Positions 28,001 to 36,221 of a stretch of 62,025 nucleotides of DNA are shown here, in pieces. The stretch comes from Sphingopyxis sp. L1A2A (GTDB taxonomy: Bacteria > Pseudomonadota > Alphaproteobacteria > Sphingomonadales > Sphingomonadaceae). The position numbers and the translations under genes are program-made. Numbering within the stretch: position 1 is the stretch's first letter; each line of letters starts with the position of its first letter. Under the pieces are notes generated by a model. It did not search any database and had not been told where the DNA came from. It saw nothing but the letters and a program-made list of their open reading frames with translations. The stretch is from assembly GCF_005502465.1 (NCBI RefSeq), contig NZ_SCOT01000016.1, positions 1 to 62,025 of the forward strand, written 5' to 3'.

Positions 28001-31000
28001 CCGACGGCGACGGCGACACCGCACGAACGACCGCCGACATCACCGGCCGCTTTGCGATCCGCGACGACGCGCCGCTGGCCGTCCATGACGAGGACAACGT
28101 CTCGCGCGACGGACAGATTTTTGCCGACGGCAATGTCCTGACCGGTATCGGTGGCACCGACGACAACGGGATGGATGGATCGCCCGACAATGCCGGGGCC
28201 GATGGCGGCCTCAGCGTCGTCGGCGTGGCGTTCGGAGCGACGGTCGGCACCATCGGCGCCGCATTGGCGGGCGATTATGGCTCGATCATGATCGCCGCGG
28301 ACGGCAGCTATCGCTACGATCTCGACCCCAATGACCCGGCGGTCATCGCGCTGACGTCCAGCACGACGCTGACCGAAACTTTCCAATATACGGTGCGCGA
28401 TGCCGATGGCGACACGTCGATCGCGACGATCACCATATCGATCACCGGCGCCAATGATTTCCCGATTGCGCGCGCCGACACCAATTGGGTGCTCGACGGC
28501 CCCAGCGGTTCGGACCCAAGCGCCGCCGGCAACGTCCTGCAGGACATCGCGCATCCCGGCGCACCGTTCGGCAGCTTTGCCGACGTCGCCGACAATGACC
28601 CCGATCTGGAAGCGATTACCGTCACCTCGGCGGGAACCTATGTCGGCCTTTACGGCACGCTCGTGATCAACGCCAACGGCAGCTACACCTACACGCTCGA
28701 CGAGGACAAGCCGGTCGTCAACGCGCTCGACAGCGGGCAGACGCTGGTGGAAAGTTTCGCCTACACGATCAGCGACGGATCGCTGTCGGTCGGATCGACC
28801 CTGACGATCACGGTGTTCGGCACCAACGACGCGCCGACGATCGGCACCGCGATCGCGCGGGTATCGGAAGAAGGCCTGCCGAACGGGCTTCCCGACACCG
28901 CGCCCAACGCAACGCTCGACACCACCAACAGCACGACGTCCAGCGGCACGCTGGCGATTGCCGACGCCGACGCTGGCGAAACGCTGAGCGCGACGCTGGG
29001 CAGTCCCGGCGCGGTGCTGACCGCGGGCGGCGTCCCCGTCGCCTGGACCGGCGTCGGCACCGGCACCCTGATCGGATCGGTCGGGGGATCCGAGGTCATC
29101 CGCGTCACGCTGGCATCGAACGGCGCCTATACGGTGACGCTGTCGCGCGCCGTCGATCACCCGACCGTCGCCCTGGAAGACCTCAAGGATTTCTTTGTCC
29201 CCGTATCGGTCTCCGACGGCACCACGACGACGACCAATGCATCGGCGATCCGCGTGATCATCGAGGATGACGCCCCGACCGCTACCGGCGAGACGGGCGC
29301 GACGTCGCAACCGATGCAGGATGTGAACACGCTCTTCATCCTCGATTTCAGCGACAGCATCGACAATGGCGAACTCGACACGATGATCGATGCCGTCCAG
29401 GGCGCCCTGTCACAGCTGGATACCGCAGCCTCGGGCGCGCTGACGATCCGCTTCGTCATCTTCTCGTCGGGTTCGTTCGCCTCACCGTCCTTCACGACCG
29501 CGGCCGATGCGAACGCCTATCTTGACTCGCTGAACCCGCTTGGCGGCGGTGTGCGTCCGTCGCAGGATGCGCCGCCCGACGGGATCGGGTTCAACACCAA
29601 TTACACCGGCGCGATCCAGACCGCGCTCGCCAATTTCTCCACCATCCCGGGCGCCAGCAATCAGGTGTTTTTCCTGAGCGACGGCAACCCCAACCAGCAG
29701 GTCCAGTTCGGTGGCATGCCCCCGATGGTCACCAATTCGCTGACCGCGGCGACTGCCACGGCGTGGAACAACTTCGTCGACAACAACAATGTCAATGTCA
29801 CCGCGATCGGCATCGACAACAATCCGCTGCAACCGCTCAATATCCAGCGGCTGCGCGACGTCGACCTGAACGCGGCGCCGAACAACGAACCGATCCTGGT
29901 CGACGATTTCCAGGATCTGGTCGCGACGCTGCTGGCGGTGATCGTCCCGTCGGCGGTTTCGGGCGATCTCGACGCCAACGACTTTTTTGGCGCCGACGGT
30001 GGTCGATTGCTGTCGATCACCATCGGCACCACGACCTACACCTGGGATGGCGCGTCGAGCATCGCGCTATCGACCGGCGGCACCATCGCCGGCACGACAT
30101 TGGCCGCCATTGCGACGCCGATGGGCGGGACGCTGACGCTCAATTTCGCGACCGGCCAATATAATTACCAGCCGCCCAGCCCGATCACCGTCACCGCGAC
30201 CGAGGTGTTCAACTATGTGGTGACCGACCGCGACGGCGATACCGCGACGGCCAGTCTGTCGGTCACCATAACCGCGCTGGCGCCGCCGATCGCAGTCGAC
30301 CTTGACGGCGACGGGGTCGAGTTCGTGTCGAACGCAGCAGGGGTCAGCTTCGACTATGACGGCGATGGCATTGCCGAAACCACGGCCTGGGTCGCGGCCG
30401 ACGACGGGCTGCTGGCGATCGACAAAAATGGCGATGGCAAGGTCAACAACGGCGCCGAACTGGTGTTCGGCGGCGCGGGCCTGTCCGACCTGCAGGGGCT
30501 GGCCGCGGCTTATGACAGCAACGGCGATGGCAAACTCGACGCGGCCGACACCGATTTTGCGAAATTCGGTATCTGGCACGATGCCAACAGCAACGGCGTG
30601 ACCGATGCAGGCGAATTCCGCTCGCTGATCAGCGAAGGCATCACCAGTATCGCGCTGACATCGGACGGGCGCGCCTATACGGCCGCCGATGGGCAGGTGC
30701 AGGTAAAGGGCGAAGCACTCTACACCCGCGCCGACGGCAGCACCGGCAAGCTCGCCGATGCGGCCTTCGCCACCAATTTCGCCGATCAGCAGCGGGTTGC
30801 CGCCGCAACCGGCACCGCGGGCGTTTCGACCGCGATGCTTGTGGCCGGGCTGGCCGCCGCCACCCCGCTGGCGGCGCGCCCATCCGCGGCGCCCGATGGG
30901 GACGCCGCGGTGGCGGGCCAGCAGGCCGGCGTATCGGGCGAAACCGCCGAACAATCTGCGCCCCTTCCTGCCGGCAAGGCCGACGGACTCGTCCATGAAT

Positions 31001-31482
31001 ACTTCTCCGGTCCGGCGACGGCGCGGATCGAAGCCGACCCCGGGCAACGGCAGATGGACGAAGACGAGAGCCGCGAACTGCGCAGCGACGAACTCGACAC
31101 GATGGCGCCCGACCCGACCTATGGCCAGCTTCTCACCGACACCGAGCTCGACCTGTCGTCGGCGCCGGTCAGCGGCGCGGCATCGACCGATCAGGTCCAG
31201 ATGACGCTGCCCCCACAGGCGGTGCTCGACCCCGCCGCGGCCGAACTCGACGCGATCGTCACCGCCGCGCTGGAGGGGCCGCAGGTCGAACTCGACGCGC
31301 TGCTCGGTCCCGCACCGCCCGCGGACCCAGGGCTGGCAAAGATCATGCTGGGCGACGGCGGCGCGAATGGCGTCCTTGGTGACAACGGCATGGATGTGGC
31401 CGGACATTCTTTCATGGCCGATCTCGCGCAGCAGCATGTCGCTGTGCAGCTCGAACAATTGGCGTCGGCCGGCCACGCCTAA
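22063..31482 (+). CDS. Giant BapA/LapA-type surface adhesin (3139 aa)
   Basis: This is a very large type I secreted adhesin. Residues 1-140 match the conserved N-terminal retention module of such adhesins (IKLSGNDLVVTLPDGQ, then the PAAG site at 96-99 and DPFALGNLLPPTEF). About residues 200-2400 are tandem Ig-like modules of two kinds: VCBS/cadherin-like units (recurring YTLTDGDGD, ADGSYVY, DDxPxA) and, at about 1516-2007, units starting LTVDExxxxANA. A von Willebrand A domain follows at 2418-2625 with a DxSxS MIDAS motif (LDFSDSID). Residues 2746-2866 carry EF-hand-like calcium loops (DLDGDGVEF, DKNGDGKVNNGAE). The C-terminal tail is Ala-rich and has almost no RTX nonapeptides, unlike many LapA proteins. 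A GGGGG ribosome site precedes the ATG. Exporter genes follow directly. Confidence 0.9.
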   Translation: MELKRNEQVGELATIAKAVPPGATSILPVDGVIQLPAGTRLDAIKLSGNDLVVTLPDGQVLVIIDGALRIPQIKVGPINIPAPTVAALIAGQEPEPAAGRPQSSGGNFAQTPGDIGDPFALGNLLPPTEFGFPRIIDLQVIPGAIDNKPKILITTPDQAVGVTAATAVVSEAALAARGAEPAGTDPASPRESTSGTIQITALDQPIVVAVNGTAVTAVGQIITTPLGQITITSITPSLIGYSYTLTDNSTNPTATDTVTITVTDGDGDVATATLTLTIEDDAPIARADIDDTVPGSTAPQGGNVITGAGTASGSAGADTPGADGATVTGIQSGAGTEFSPTGAPVTGQYGRLLMAADGSYVYIRAAGTPGGVSDVFTYRLTDGDGDVSTATLTIRIGDSAPSLIVPGAGDDGTFVDEAGLPERDGESAGSRDGDDSNIALGVIQYGAGDGPAAITINGVAVTEVGQAIELTTGTFYIVAINPDSIEYAFLLTDNTLGDTTSQLITVGITDLDGDTLSAGFNIDIIDDVPEAVADFDSIAAGSFGPAVGNVITDAENDGGRDIPGADGARVSSVSGAGDAVAAGTPVAGLYGVLTLNSNGSYSYVRNPGTPGGVFDVFTYKLTDGDGDTATATLRIAIGDGGVTIDLPDGDDDGQLVSEAGLPNGSAPDSGTATTQGSFTIAATDSVGKVTIAGQEVTAVGQTIAGAFGTLTITSISATSIGYSYTLTDATSGDDVIETFGVVVTDLDGDSASGTLSIVVEDDVPTAIDDIDLLQSGSGQSADGNVLTGVGGTDANTSDGEADIQGADGATVTAISFGGESGDIDGLTVGAYGTLEIAADGSYVYTLDPENQDVLGLDGNDELTETFEYVITDGDGDEATATLTVTIRGRDDIVTINGLNPEGAEATVSEANLPDGSAPDGDALTRTGSFTFGAADGVVAITIAGETLFDGAIAAGLVITTDLGILTITDFEPIFDAAGDIVGGTISYSYELTDNSVLHSGATNAALTESFAIKITDSDGTVATASFDVLVIDDNPVADADEGDVGEGQTLEIDAANGLLANDTPGADGAEILGVRAAGENPSAPAIGGIGAAIVGLYGQLTVAADGSYIYVANPNAVPPAGAEDVFVYTLADGDGDRSTATLTIRLSDAGLSADAVKLQVNEAALPTGSNSDSDAETVVGDLNDNVAGGTGPLAFTLTGTGVGTHGTLTLNADGSYVYTLTTAVAGALANNGTNIVPAVETFTYNVTDAFGNVTQNVIVIDVIDDVPVARSAPSITVAEDAAAISGNLLADDTQGADGAAVTSVTIGGVVVAVAATGTTTYSNANGTYTFQANGAWTFDPVSQISAFPIHADFTYTITDGDGDQAAAIQQIRLADGALPTASGPIQLTVDDQHLESGSTPSPVQPVSSSGNIVFTPGSDAIASIGFGDISTLDGGLSWTLESDTQIIGWDADENPVVVIDLNLSGNVATVTVTLQYNYGLHPDVTMDDLAELGFIEVVATDSDGDQVAGTVNISVSDDVPSITALSPPAGLLTVDETNLALNATASFASLFNTTIGADQAGSSTSYAFQVTTASGLVDVATGSKIVLQAIGNVVEGRLQDSPSVVAFRLSVAPDGQATLDQIRAVRHPDESNPDDPVTLSPTIIRLTATVTDGDGDQASAMVAVGATLVFKDDGPTIDATNADTNTITLTTQDADTRGSAFDVATADLSSAFSTSMVNFGADGPAGAGLVTWTYSLALGSAVATAALTSNGVPVTLALVSGEIVGSAAGTPIFSIAVNAATGVVTLTQFAEIDHPLPGSSSNYAAQLVELAANLVELRGTATIVDRDGDSISDTVAVDLGGNIRFADDGPSISAGGTAPTLTVDESDFAANATANLSGLFAPTTDFGADGPGTVAYELGITAGASGLIDSLTGEAVILSIEGGVVFGRTSSQEVFRISVAPGGLVTFDQSRAVLHLPDTGPDQTLFLSGSSLITLTAIATDGDGDTARTTADITGRFAIRDDAPLAVHDEDNVSRDGQIFADGNVLTGIGGTDDNGMDGSPDNAGADGGLSVVGVAFGATVGTIGAALAGDYGSIMIAADGSYRYDLDPNDPAVIALTSSTTLTETFQYTVRDADGDTSIATITISITGANDFPIARADTNWVLDGPSGSDPSAAGNVLQDIAHPGAPFGSFADVADNDPDLEAITVTSAGTYVGLYGTLVINANGSYTYTLDEDKPVVNALDSGQTLVESFAYTISDGSLSVGSTLTITVFGTNDAPTIGTAIARVSEEGLPNGLPDTAPNATLDTTNSTTSSGTLAIADADAGETLSATLGSPGAVLTAGGVPVAWTGVGTGTLIGSVGGSEVIRVTLASNGAYTVTLSRAVDHPTVALEDLKDFFVPVSVSDGTTTTTNASAIRVIIEDDAPTATGETGATSQPMQDVNTLFILDFSDSIDNGELDTMIDAVQGALSQLDTAASGALTIRFVIFSSGSFASPSFTTAADANAYLDSLNPLGGGVRPSQDAPPDGIGFNTNYTGAIQTALANFSTIPGASNQVFFLSDGNPNQQVQFGGMPPMVTNSLTAATATAWNNFVDNNNVNVTAIGIDNNPLQPLNIQRLRDVDLNAAPNNEPILVDDFQDLVATLLAVIVPSAVSGDLDANDFFGADGGRLLSITIGTTTYTWDGASSIALSTGGTIAGTTLAAIATPMGGTLTLNFATGQYNYQPPSPITVTATEVFNYVVTDRDGDTATASLSVTITALAPPIAVDLDGDGVEFVSNAAGVSFDYDGDGIAETTAWVAADDGLLAIDKNGDGKVNNGAELVFGGAGLSDLQGLAAAYDSNGDGKLDAADTDFAKFGIWHDANSNGVTDAGEFRSLISEGITSIALTSDGRAYTAADGQVQVKGEALYTRADGSTGKLADAAFATNFADQQRVAAATGTAGVSTAMLVAGLAAATPLAARPSAAPDGDAAVAGQQAGVSGETAEQSAPLPAGKADGLVHEYFSGPATARIEADPGQRQMDEDESRELRSDELDTMAPDPTYGQLLTDTELDLSSAPVSGAASTDQVQMTLPPQAVLDPAAAELDAIVTAALEGPQVELDALLGPAPPADPGLAKIMLGDGGANGVLGDNGMDVAGHSFMADLAQQHVAVQLEQLASAGHA
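22348..22359 (+). other. Predicted LapG cleavage motif PAAG in the adhesin
   Basis: Codons 96-99 encode PAAG, within the residue range where LapG proteases cut after the two alanines of [T/A/P]AAG. It follows the retention module and precedes a flexible Gln/Ser/Gly stretch. A LapG homologue is encoded at 38835-40031. Cleavage itself is inferred. Confidence 0.7.
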
Positions 31483-31582
31483 GCGACCGGCAGCGATGCC
31501 GGAAATGATGAAACACCGGCGCAGGTGAAAGATCACACCGAAGGATCTTCGACTTCGACCGGACAAATGCAGGGGACACAAG

Positions 31583-32980
31583 ATGCCGAAATTTCGTACC
31601 GCAGCATTGTTGCTTACCGCCGCCGCGCTCGTCGCGGTGCCCCATGTCGCCCGGTCCCAGCGCATCGAGCTGAAAACCGCGGTCGAAACCGCGGTGCAGA
31701 CCAACCCTGAAATCAACCAGGCGGTCGAGAACAAGACCGCGATCGAATTCGAGCGCGAGCAGGCGCAGCGCCTGTTCGCGCCGCGTGTCTCGGTTGAAGG
31801 GTCGATCGGGATCCGCCGCCTCGAAAACAGCACGCGGCGCACGCTTGGCATCGCCGACAACGAGCTTTACCCGATGGAGGGCGGCGTTAGCGTCGAGCAG
31901 ACGCTGTTCGACGGCGGCGTCCGGCGCAACGAGGTCAAGCGTCAGGCAGCGCGCACCGACGGCGCCGCCTTCCGGGTCGAGGAGCGTTCGCAATTTATCG
32001 CGCTGCAGGTGACCCGCCAATATCTCGACTATCTGTTGCAACAGCGCATCGTCGCCGCCTCTGAAGACAATATCGATTTCCACAGCAAGCTGGTGACCGA
32101 CCTGCGCGAAGGCGTTGCCAAGGGGTCGTTGAGCATCGCCGATCAACAACAGGCCGAAGAACGGCAGCAGGCGGCCCGCGCCCGGGTGACCGAGGCCAAT
32201 CTCGATCTCGTCAACACCTCGGCATCGTTTCGCACCCTGACCGGTCTCGACCTGGTCGACGGCGCCGCGCTACCGCCGTCGCTGGCGGGCAATATTCCGG
32301 CGACGCTGGAAGATGCGCTGGCGCGGGCGCGCGAGCGCAACCCCCGGGTCCGCGAAGCCCAGGCCGACCTTGACGCCGCGCACGCGCTGGTCCGCAAGTC
32401 GAAATCCGAAATGTCGCCGACCCTCGCGCTCGAGGGCAACGCCCGGATCGGCGACGATATCGACGGTTTCCGCGGCGAAACCAATGACCTGCGCGCCGGG
32501 CTCGTGCTGCGCTGGGACATTTTCAACGGCGGCATCAAACGCTCGAAGGTGCAGGAAATGTACCGCCGCGAAAAGGAAGCGCGCTACCGGATGGACCAGA
32601 TGGTCCGCGAGGCCGAAGAGGATGTCCGCGTCGCATGGAACACCTGGGACGCGCAGGGAAAGCTGGTCAAGGAACTGGAAGAACAGAGCCGGGTTTCGGA
32701 CGAATTGTTGCGCTCGTACCGTGCGCAGTTCAACGTCGGTCGCCGTTCGCTGCTCGACGTGCTCGATGCCCAGAACACCCGATATAACGTTCAGGTTCGC
32801 ACCGAGACCGCAAAGTTCGCGCAATTTTACTCCGAATTCAAATTGCTGGCGGCGCTCAACGACCTGCTCGCAGCGATGGATGTCCAGCCGCCCGCTGCCG
32901 CTGCCGCCACCGCGCGCGACCGTTTCAAGGTCAAGCCGACCCCCGAGATAAATCCGGAAGCGATGCGGGATCCCACATGA
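31583..32980 (+). CDS. TolC-family outer-membrane channel (system B, LapE-like)
   Basis: A 465-residue OEP-family protein with a signal peptide (TAALLLTAAALVAVPHVARS) and the two long helical hairpin repeats of TolC (TAVETAVQTNPEINQAV, DLREGVAKGSLSIADQQQAEERQ, FNVGRRSLLDVLDAQN). It comes 100 bases after the adhesin and overlaps the next gene by four bases (ATGA), making a coupled TolC-ABC-hydrolase-HlyD operon. In LapA systems this subunit both exports the adhesin and holds its N-terminal retention plug, so it is the likely anchor of the giant adhesin. AGGGGA lies upstream of the start. Confidence 0.92.
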   Translation: MPKFRTAALLLTAAALVAVPHVARSQRIELKTAVETAVQTNPEINQAVENKTAIEFEREQAQRLFAPRVSVEGSIGIRRLENSTRRTLGIADNELYPMEGGVSVEQTLFDGGVRRNEVKRQAARTDGAAFRVEERSQFIALQVTRQYLDYLLQQRIVAASEDNIDFHSKLVTDLREGVAKGSLSIADQQQAEERQQAARARVTEANLDLVNTSASFRTLTGLDLVDGAALPPSLAGNIPATLEDALARARERNPRVREAQADLDAAHALVRKSKSEMSPTLALEGNARIGDDIDGFRGETNDLRAGLVLRWDIFNGGIKRSKVQEMYRREKEARYRMDQMVREAEEDVRVAWNTWDAQGKLVKELEEQSRVSDELLRSYRAQFNVGRRSLLDVLDAQNTRYNVQVRTETAKFAQFYSEFKLLAALNDLLAAMDVQPPAAAAATARDRFKVKPTPEINPEAMRDPT

Positions 32981-35163
32981 ATTATCCAGCAGACGCCCGC
33001 GGCGCGCGGCGTTCGCGCCAACCGCCGCCCGCGGCAGATTTTGAAGCATGGCGCGCTACCCCCGCCCAGGGTGACGAACTGCTGGGTGCGGTAGCCGCGG
33101 TTGCGGCGCTGTTCGAGCGTCCCTTCTCCGATCTCCGGGCGAAAAAGGGGCTGGCGCTCGACGATGACGGCCTGGTGCCGCTCGACCAGCTCGACCACGC
33201 TCTCGCGGCGGTCGGCCTGCGCTGCGATCTCGTCCGCCGCTCGCTGGCCGGATGGAACGCCCACGACGTCCCCGCCATCCTGCTGCTGGCGGACGACCGA
33301 TCGCTCGTGCTGACTGCGATGGACGATCAGGGCTGCTGGGTCCGCCTGCCGGGCGCGAGCAGCGACATTCAGATCGACCGCCGGCTGTTGGAGACCGCCT
33401 ATTCGGGTCAGGGCGTCATCGTCCGCCATGACCCGGCCAGTGAAACGGCGCGCGAGCGGCCGTGGGATCAAGCCACCCGCCAACATTGGTTCTGGAGCGA
33501 AGTCTGGAAGGAGCGCGGGCAATATGGCTATGTCATGTTCGCCTCGCTGCTGATCAACCTGCTCGCATTTGCGATGCCGTTGTTCACGATGAATGTGTAC
33601 GACCGCATCATTCCCAACAAGGCGGCTGCCAGCCTGTGGATGTTGGCACTCGGCGCGCTGTTTGCCATCGCGGTCGAATATGGCCTGCGGCTGGCGCGCA
33701 CCGGATTGGTCGACGAGGTCGGCCGCGGCATCGATGCCCGGCTGTCGCAGCGCCTGCTCGACAAGGTGCTCAACCTGCCGCTGGCGACCCAGCGCGGCAG
33801 CACCGGCGCCCTCGCACGGCGCGTGACCGACTATGAACAGGTGCGCGATTTCTTTGCCTCTACCACCGTCGTCCTGCTGACCGACATCCTGTTCCTGGTC
33901 GTGTTTGTCGCGCTGATCGCGGTGCTCGGCGGGTGGCTGGCGGTCATACCGCTCGTTGCGATGATGGTCATGCTGGCGATGGGTTGGGTGCTGCAACGCC
34001 GGATGAGCGCTGCGGTCGCCGACGCGCAGGTCGACGCCAGCATGTTGCAGACCACGCTGATCGAAACGATCGGCAGCCTCGAAACGGTCAAATCCTGCCG
34101 CGCCGAAGGCCGGATGCTAGGAAAATGGCGGCGTCTTTCAGCATCGAACGCCTATACTCAGGAAGAAATGCGCAAGCTGACCGCAACCGCGGTCAACCTG
34201 GCGACGCTGTGCCAGCAGGCGACCGGCATCGCGCTGATCATCGGCGGCTTTTATCTGTTCAACGCGGGCACCATCTCGATGGGCGCAATCATCGCAATCG
34301 TGATGCTCGCCAGCCGGTCGCTCGCCCCGGTTGGGCAACTCGCTTTCCTGATGACGCGCGGACGGCAGGCCTTCGTGACGCTGAACAGCCTGCAACAATT
34401 GATGGATCAGGATGACGAGCGCGACAAAGGCAGCCGCTCGATCACACCCGAGGTCCGCGACGGCCGGTTGCAGCTGGACCATGCCGGTTTCTGTTACCCC
34501 GAAACCGACCGCGAATCGCTTGCCGACGTCAGCCTGTGCATCGAGCCCGGCGAGCGGGTCGGGCTGATCGGCCGCGTTGCGTCGGGCAAGTCGACACTCG
34601 GGCGGGTGCTGTGCGGTCTTTATGACCCGACGAGCGGCAGCTATCGCATCGACGGCCTGGAAAGCCGGCAATATGATCCGCACGACCTGCGCTCTACGCT
34701 GCGCTACGTCGGCCAGGATGCCGAACTGTTCAGCGGCACGGTGCGCGAGAATTTGCTCGTCGGCGCCAGCGATGCCGACGACGCCAGCATCATCGATGCG
34801 GTCCGGCGATCGGGAGCCGACGAGTTCCTGGGCCGCGACACGACGGGTTTCGATTTCCACATCGGCGAACGCGGTGCGCGGCTGTCGGGCGGACAGCGCA
34901 GCTTTCTGGTGCTGGCCCGCGCGCTGATGACCCCGGCGCATTTGCTGTTCCTCGACGAACCGACGGGCGCCATGGACAGTCAGACCGAAAAACATTTTGC
35001 CGAGCGGCTGCAAGCGGCCATTCCCGCGAGTCAGACGCTGGTCATCGCCACGCACCGGATGACCGTACTCGGGCTGGTCGACCGGCTGATCGTCATGGAC
35101 AATGGCCGGATCGTCGCCGACGGCCCGCGTGACGAGATCCTTGCCCAGCGAGCCGTAGCATGA
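32977..35163 (+). CDS. T1SS ATP-binding permease with C39-like domain (LapB-type, system B)
   Basis: A 728-residue ABC exporter. Residues about 25-165 are a C39 peptidase-like domain that lacks the catalytic cysteine and so probably only binds substrate. The membrane domain (about 185-470) begins at YVMFASLLINLLAFAMPLFTM. The nucleotide-binding domain has Walker A GRVASGKST (532-540), signature ARLSGGQRS and Walker B LLFLDEPTGAMD. This architecture is that of LapB, which exports large adhesins, and differs from the PrtD-type exporter of system A. Both ends overlap the neighbours by ATGA. Confidence 0.94.
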   Translation: MNYPADARGARRSRQPPPAADFEAWRATPAQGDELLGAVAAVAALFERPFSDLRAKKGLALDDDGLVPLDQLDHALAAVGLRCDLVRRSLAGWNAHDVPAILLLADDRSLVLTAMDDQGCWVRLPGASSDIQIDRRLLETAYSGQGVIVRHDPASETARERPWDQATRQHWFWSEVWKERGQYGYVMFASLLINLLAFAMPLFTMNVYDRIIPNKAAASLWMLALGALFAIAVEYGLRLARTGLVDEVGRGIDARLSQRLLDKVLNLPLATQRGSTGALARRVTDYEQVRDFFASTTVVLLTDILFLVVFVALIAVLGGWLAVIPLVAMMVMLAMGWVLQRRMSAAVADAQVDASMLQTTLIETIGSLETVKSCRAEGRMLGKWRRLSASNAYTQEEMRKLTATAVNLATLCQQATGIALIIGGFYLFNAGTISMGAIIAIVMLASRSLAPVGQLAFLMTRGRQAFVTLNSLQQLMDQDDERDKGSRSITPEVRDGRLQLDHAGFCYPETDRESLADVSLCIEPGERVGLIGRVASGKSTLGRVLCGLYDPTSGSYRIDGLESRQYDPHDLRSTLRYVGQDAELFSGTVRENLLVGASDADDASIIDAVRRSGADEFLGRDTTGFDFHIGERGARLSGGQRSFLVLARALMTPAHLLFLDEPTGAMDSQTEKHFAERLQAAIPASQTLVIATHRMTVLGLVDRLIVMDNGRIVADGPRDEILAQRAVA

Positions 35164-36221
35164 CCGCCGCGACCGCCCGCCGATATGGCACGGTGGCCAG
35201 CGACGACAACCGCCGCACGATCTTGTGGCTCGCCGCGATGGCGGCAGTGGTGACGCTGCTCACCTCACGAACGATGTGGGAGCAGTTGATCTTGCTTGTC
35301 GGCGGCAACAGCCCGGATACCGTCTACAGCAGTCCCGACGCGCCGGTGATCGCCGACCCTGAAATGGCGCGGCTGATCAAGCTGACCGAAGAGCCGGGCC
35401 CGACGGCGCTCTACGCGCCGGAAACCGCGATGACGCGCAACCAGGCGATCCCCTTTTCCACCGGCCCAGTCGCCTCGGCCAAGCCATTTCACCCTGCCAC
35501 TGCCGATCAAAGAGCTGTGATGACCGCGCTGCGCTGCTTGACCCAGGCGGTCTATTTCGAAGCCGCCTATGAACCGATCGCCGGACGGCGCGCGGTCGCG
35601 CAGGTCGTCATCAACCGCGCGCTGCACCCCGCCTTCCCCAAGTCAATCTGCGGCGTCGTCTATCAGGGCGTCAATCGCCCGGTCTGCCAGTTCAGCTTCA
35701 CCTGCGACGGGTCGCTCAATCGGCGCCCCAATCCCGCCAAGTGGCAGGAGGCAGAGGATGTCGCGCGCGCCGCGCTCGCGGGTTATGTCGAAACCTCGGT
35801 CGGGCACGCGACCCATTATCACGCCAATTATGTGTCGCCCTATTGGGCGCCCAAACTGGTCAAAATTGCGCAGCTGGGCGCCCATATCTTTTATCGCTGG
35901 CCGGGAAAATGGGGAACGCCGGGGGCTTTTTCGGGTCGCTATAGCGGGCTGGAGGCAATCCCGGCGATCCTGCCGCGCAGCGCCATCGTGCGGTCGCGCG
36001 ACGGTGCTGACGGGCAAAACCTGATCCAGGCATCGGCCGGCGGCACCCTCGATGCGGTGCAGGAGCGCCGCGCCGACAACGATGCCGGCGGCCGTCTCGA
36101 CCCATCGCTCGGCTGGGAACTGGCAATCCCCGAACCCGAAGAAACCAGCCGGGCATCACGCATGATGGCACGGCAACAGGGCGGCGAATTTGACGTCGCT
36201 GCAAAGGAGAGTGGTTCATGA
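35160..36221 (+). CDS. SleB/CwlJ-type cell-wall hydrolase within the adhesin export operon
   Basis: A 353-residue protein with one N-terminal membrane segment (ILWLAAMAAVVTLLTS, about residues 22-40), a linker, and a Hydrolase_2 (SleB) domain at about residues 120-270 (CLTQAVYFEAAYEPIAGRR, VAQVVINRALHP, FSFTCDG, THYHANYVSPYW). The glutamate of YFEAA is the expected catalytic acid. SleB-like enzymes cut glycan strands of peptidoglycan. It overlaps both the ABC gene and the HlyD gene by ATGA, so it is made in step with the exporter. A plausible task is to open the wall for assembly of the channel. That role is inferred from position only. Confidence 0.88.
   Translation: MTAATARRYGTVASDDNRRTILWLAAMAAVVTLLTSRTMWEQLILLVGGNSPDTVYSSPDAPVIADPEMARLIKLTEEPGPTALYAPETAMTRNQAIPFSTGPVASAKPFHPATADQRAVMTALRCLTQAVYFEAAYEPIAGRRAVAQVVINRALHPAFPKSICGVVYQGVNRPVCQFSFTCDGSLNRRPNPAKWQEAEDVARAALAGYVETSVGHATHYHANYVSPYWAPKLVKIAQLGAHIFYRWPGKWGTPGAFSGRYSGLEAIPAILPRSAIVRSRDGADGQNLIQASAGGTLDAVQERRADNDAGGRLDPSLGWELAIPEPEETSRASRMMARQQGGEFDVAAKESGS

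Noticed and set aside
27691..29310. Long antisense frames inside the adhesin gene.
   Set aside because: They follow the repeat structure of the sense gene, start without ribosome sites and show no domains.
22063..31482. The possibility that the giant adhesin is several fused or frameshifted genes.
   Set aside because: One frame stays open for 9.4 kb with uniform codon use and the N- to C-terminal domain order expected of a single adhesin.
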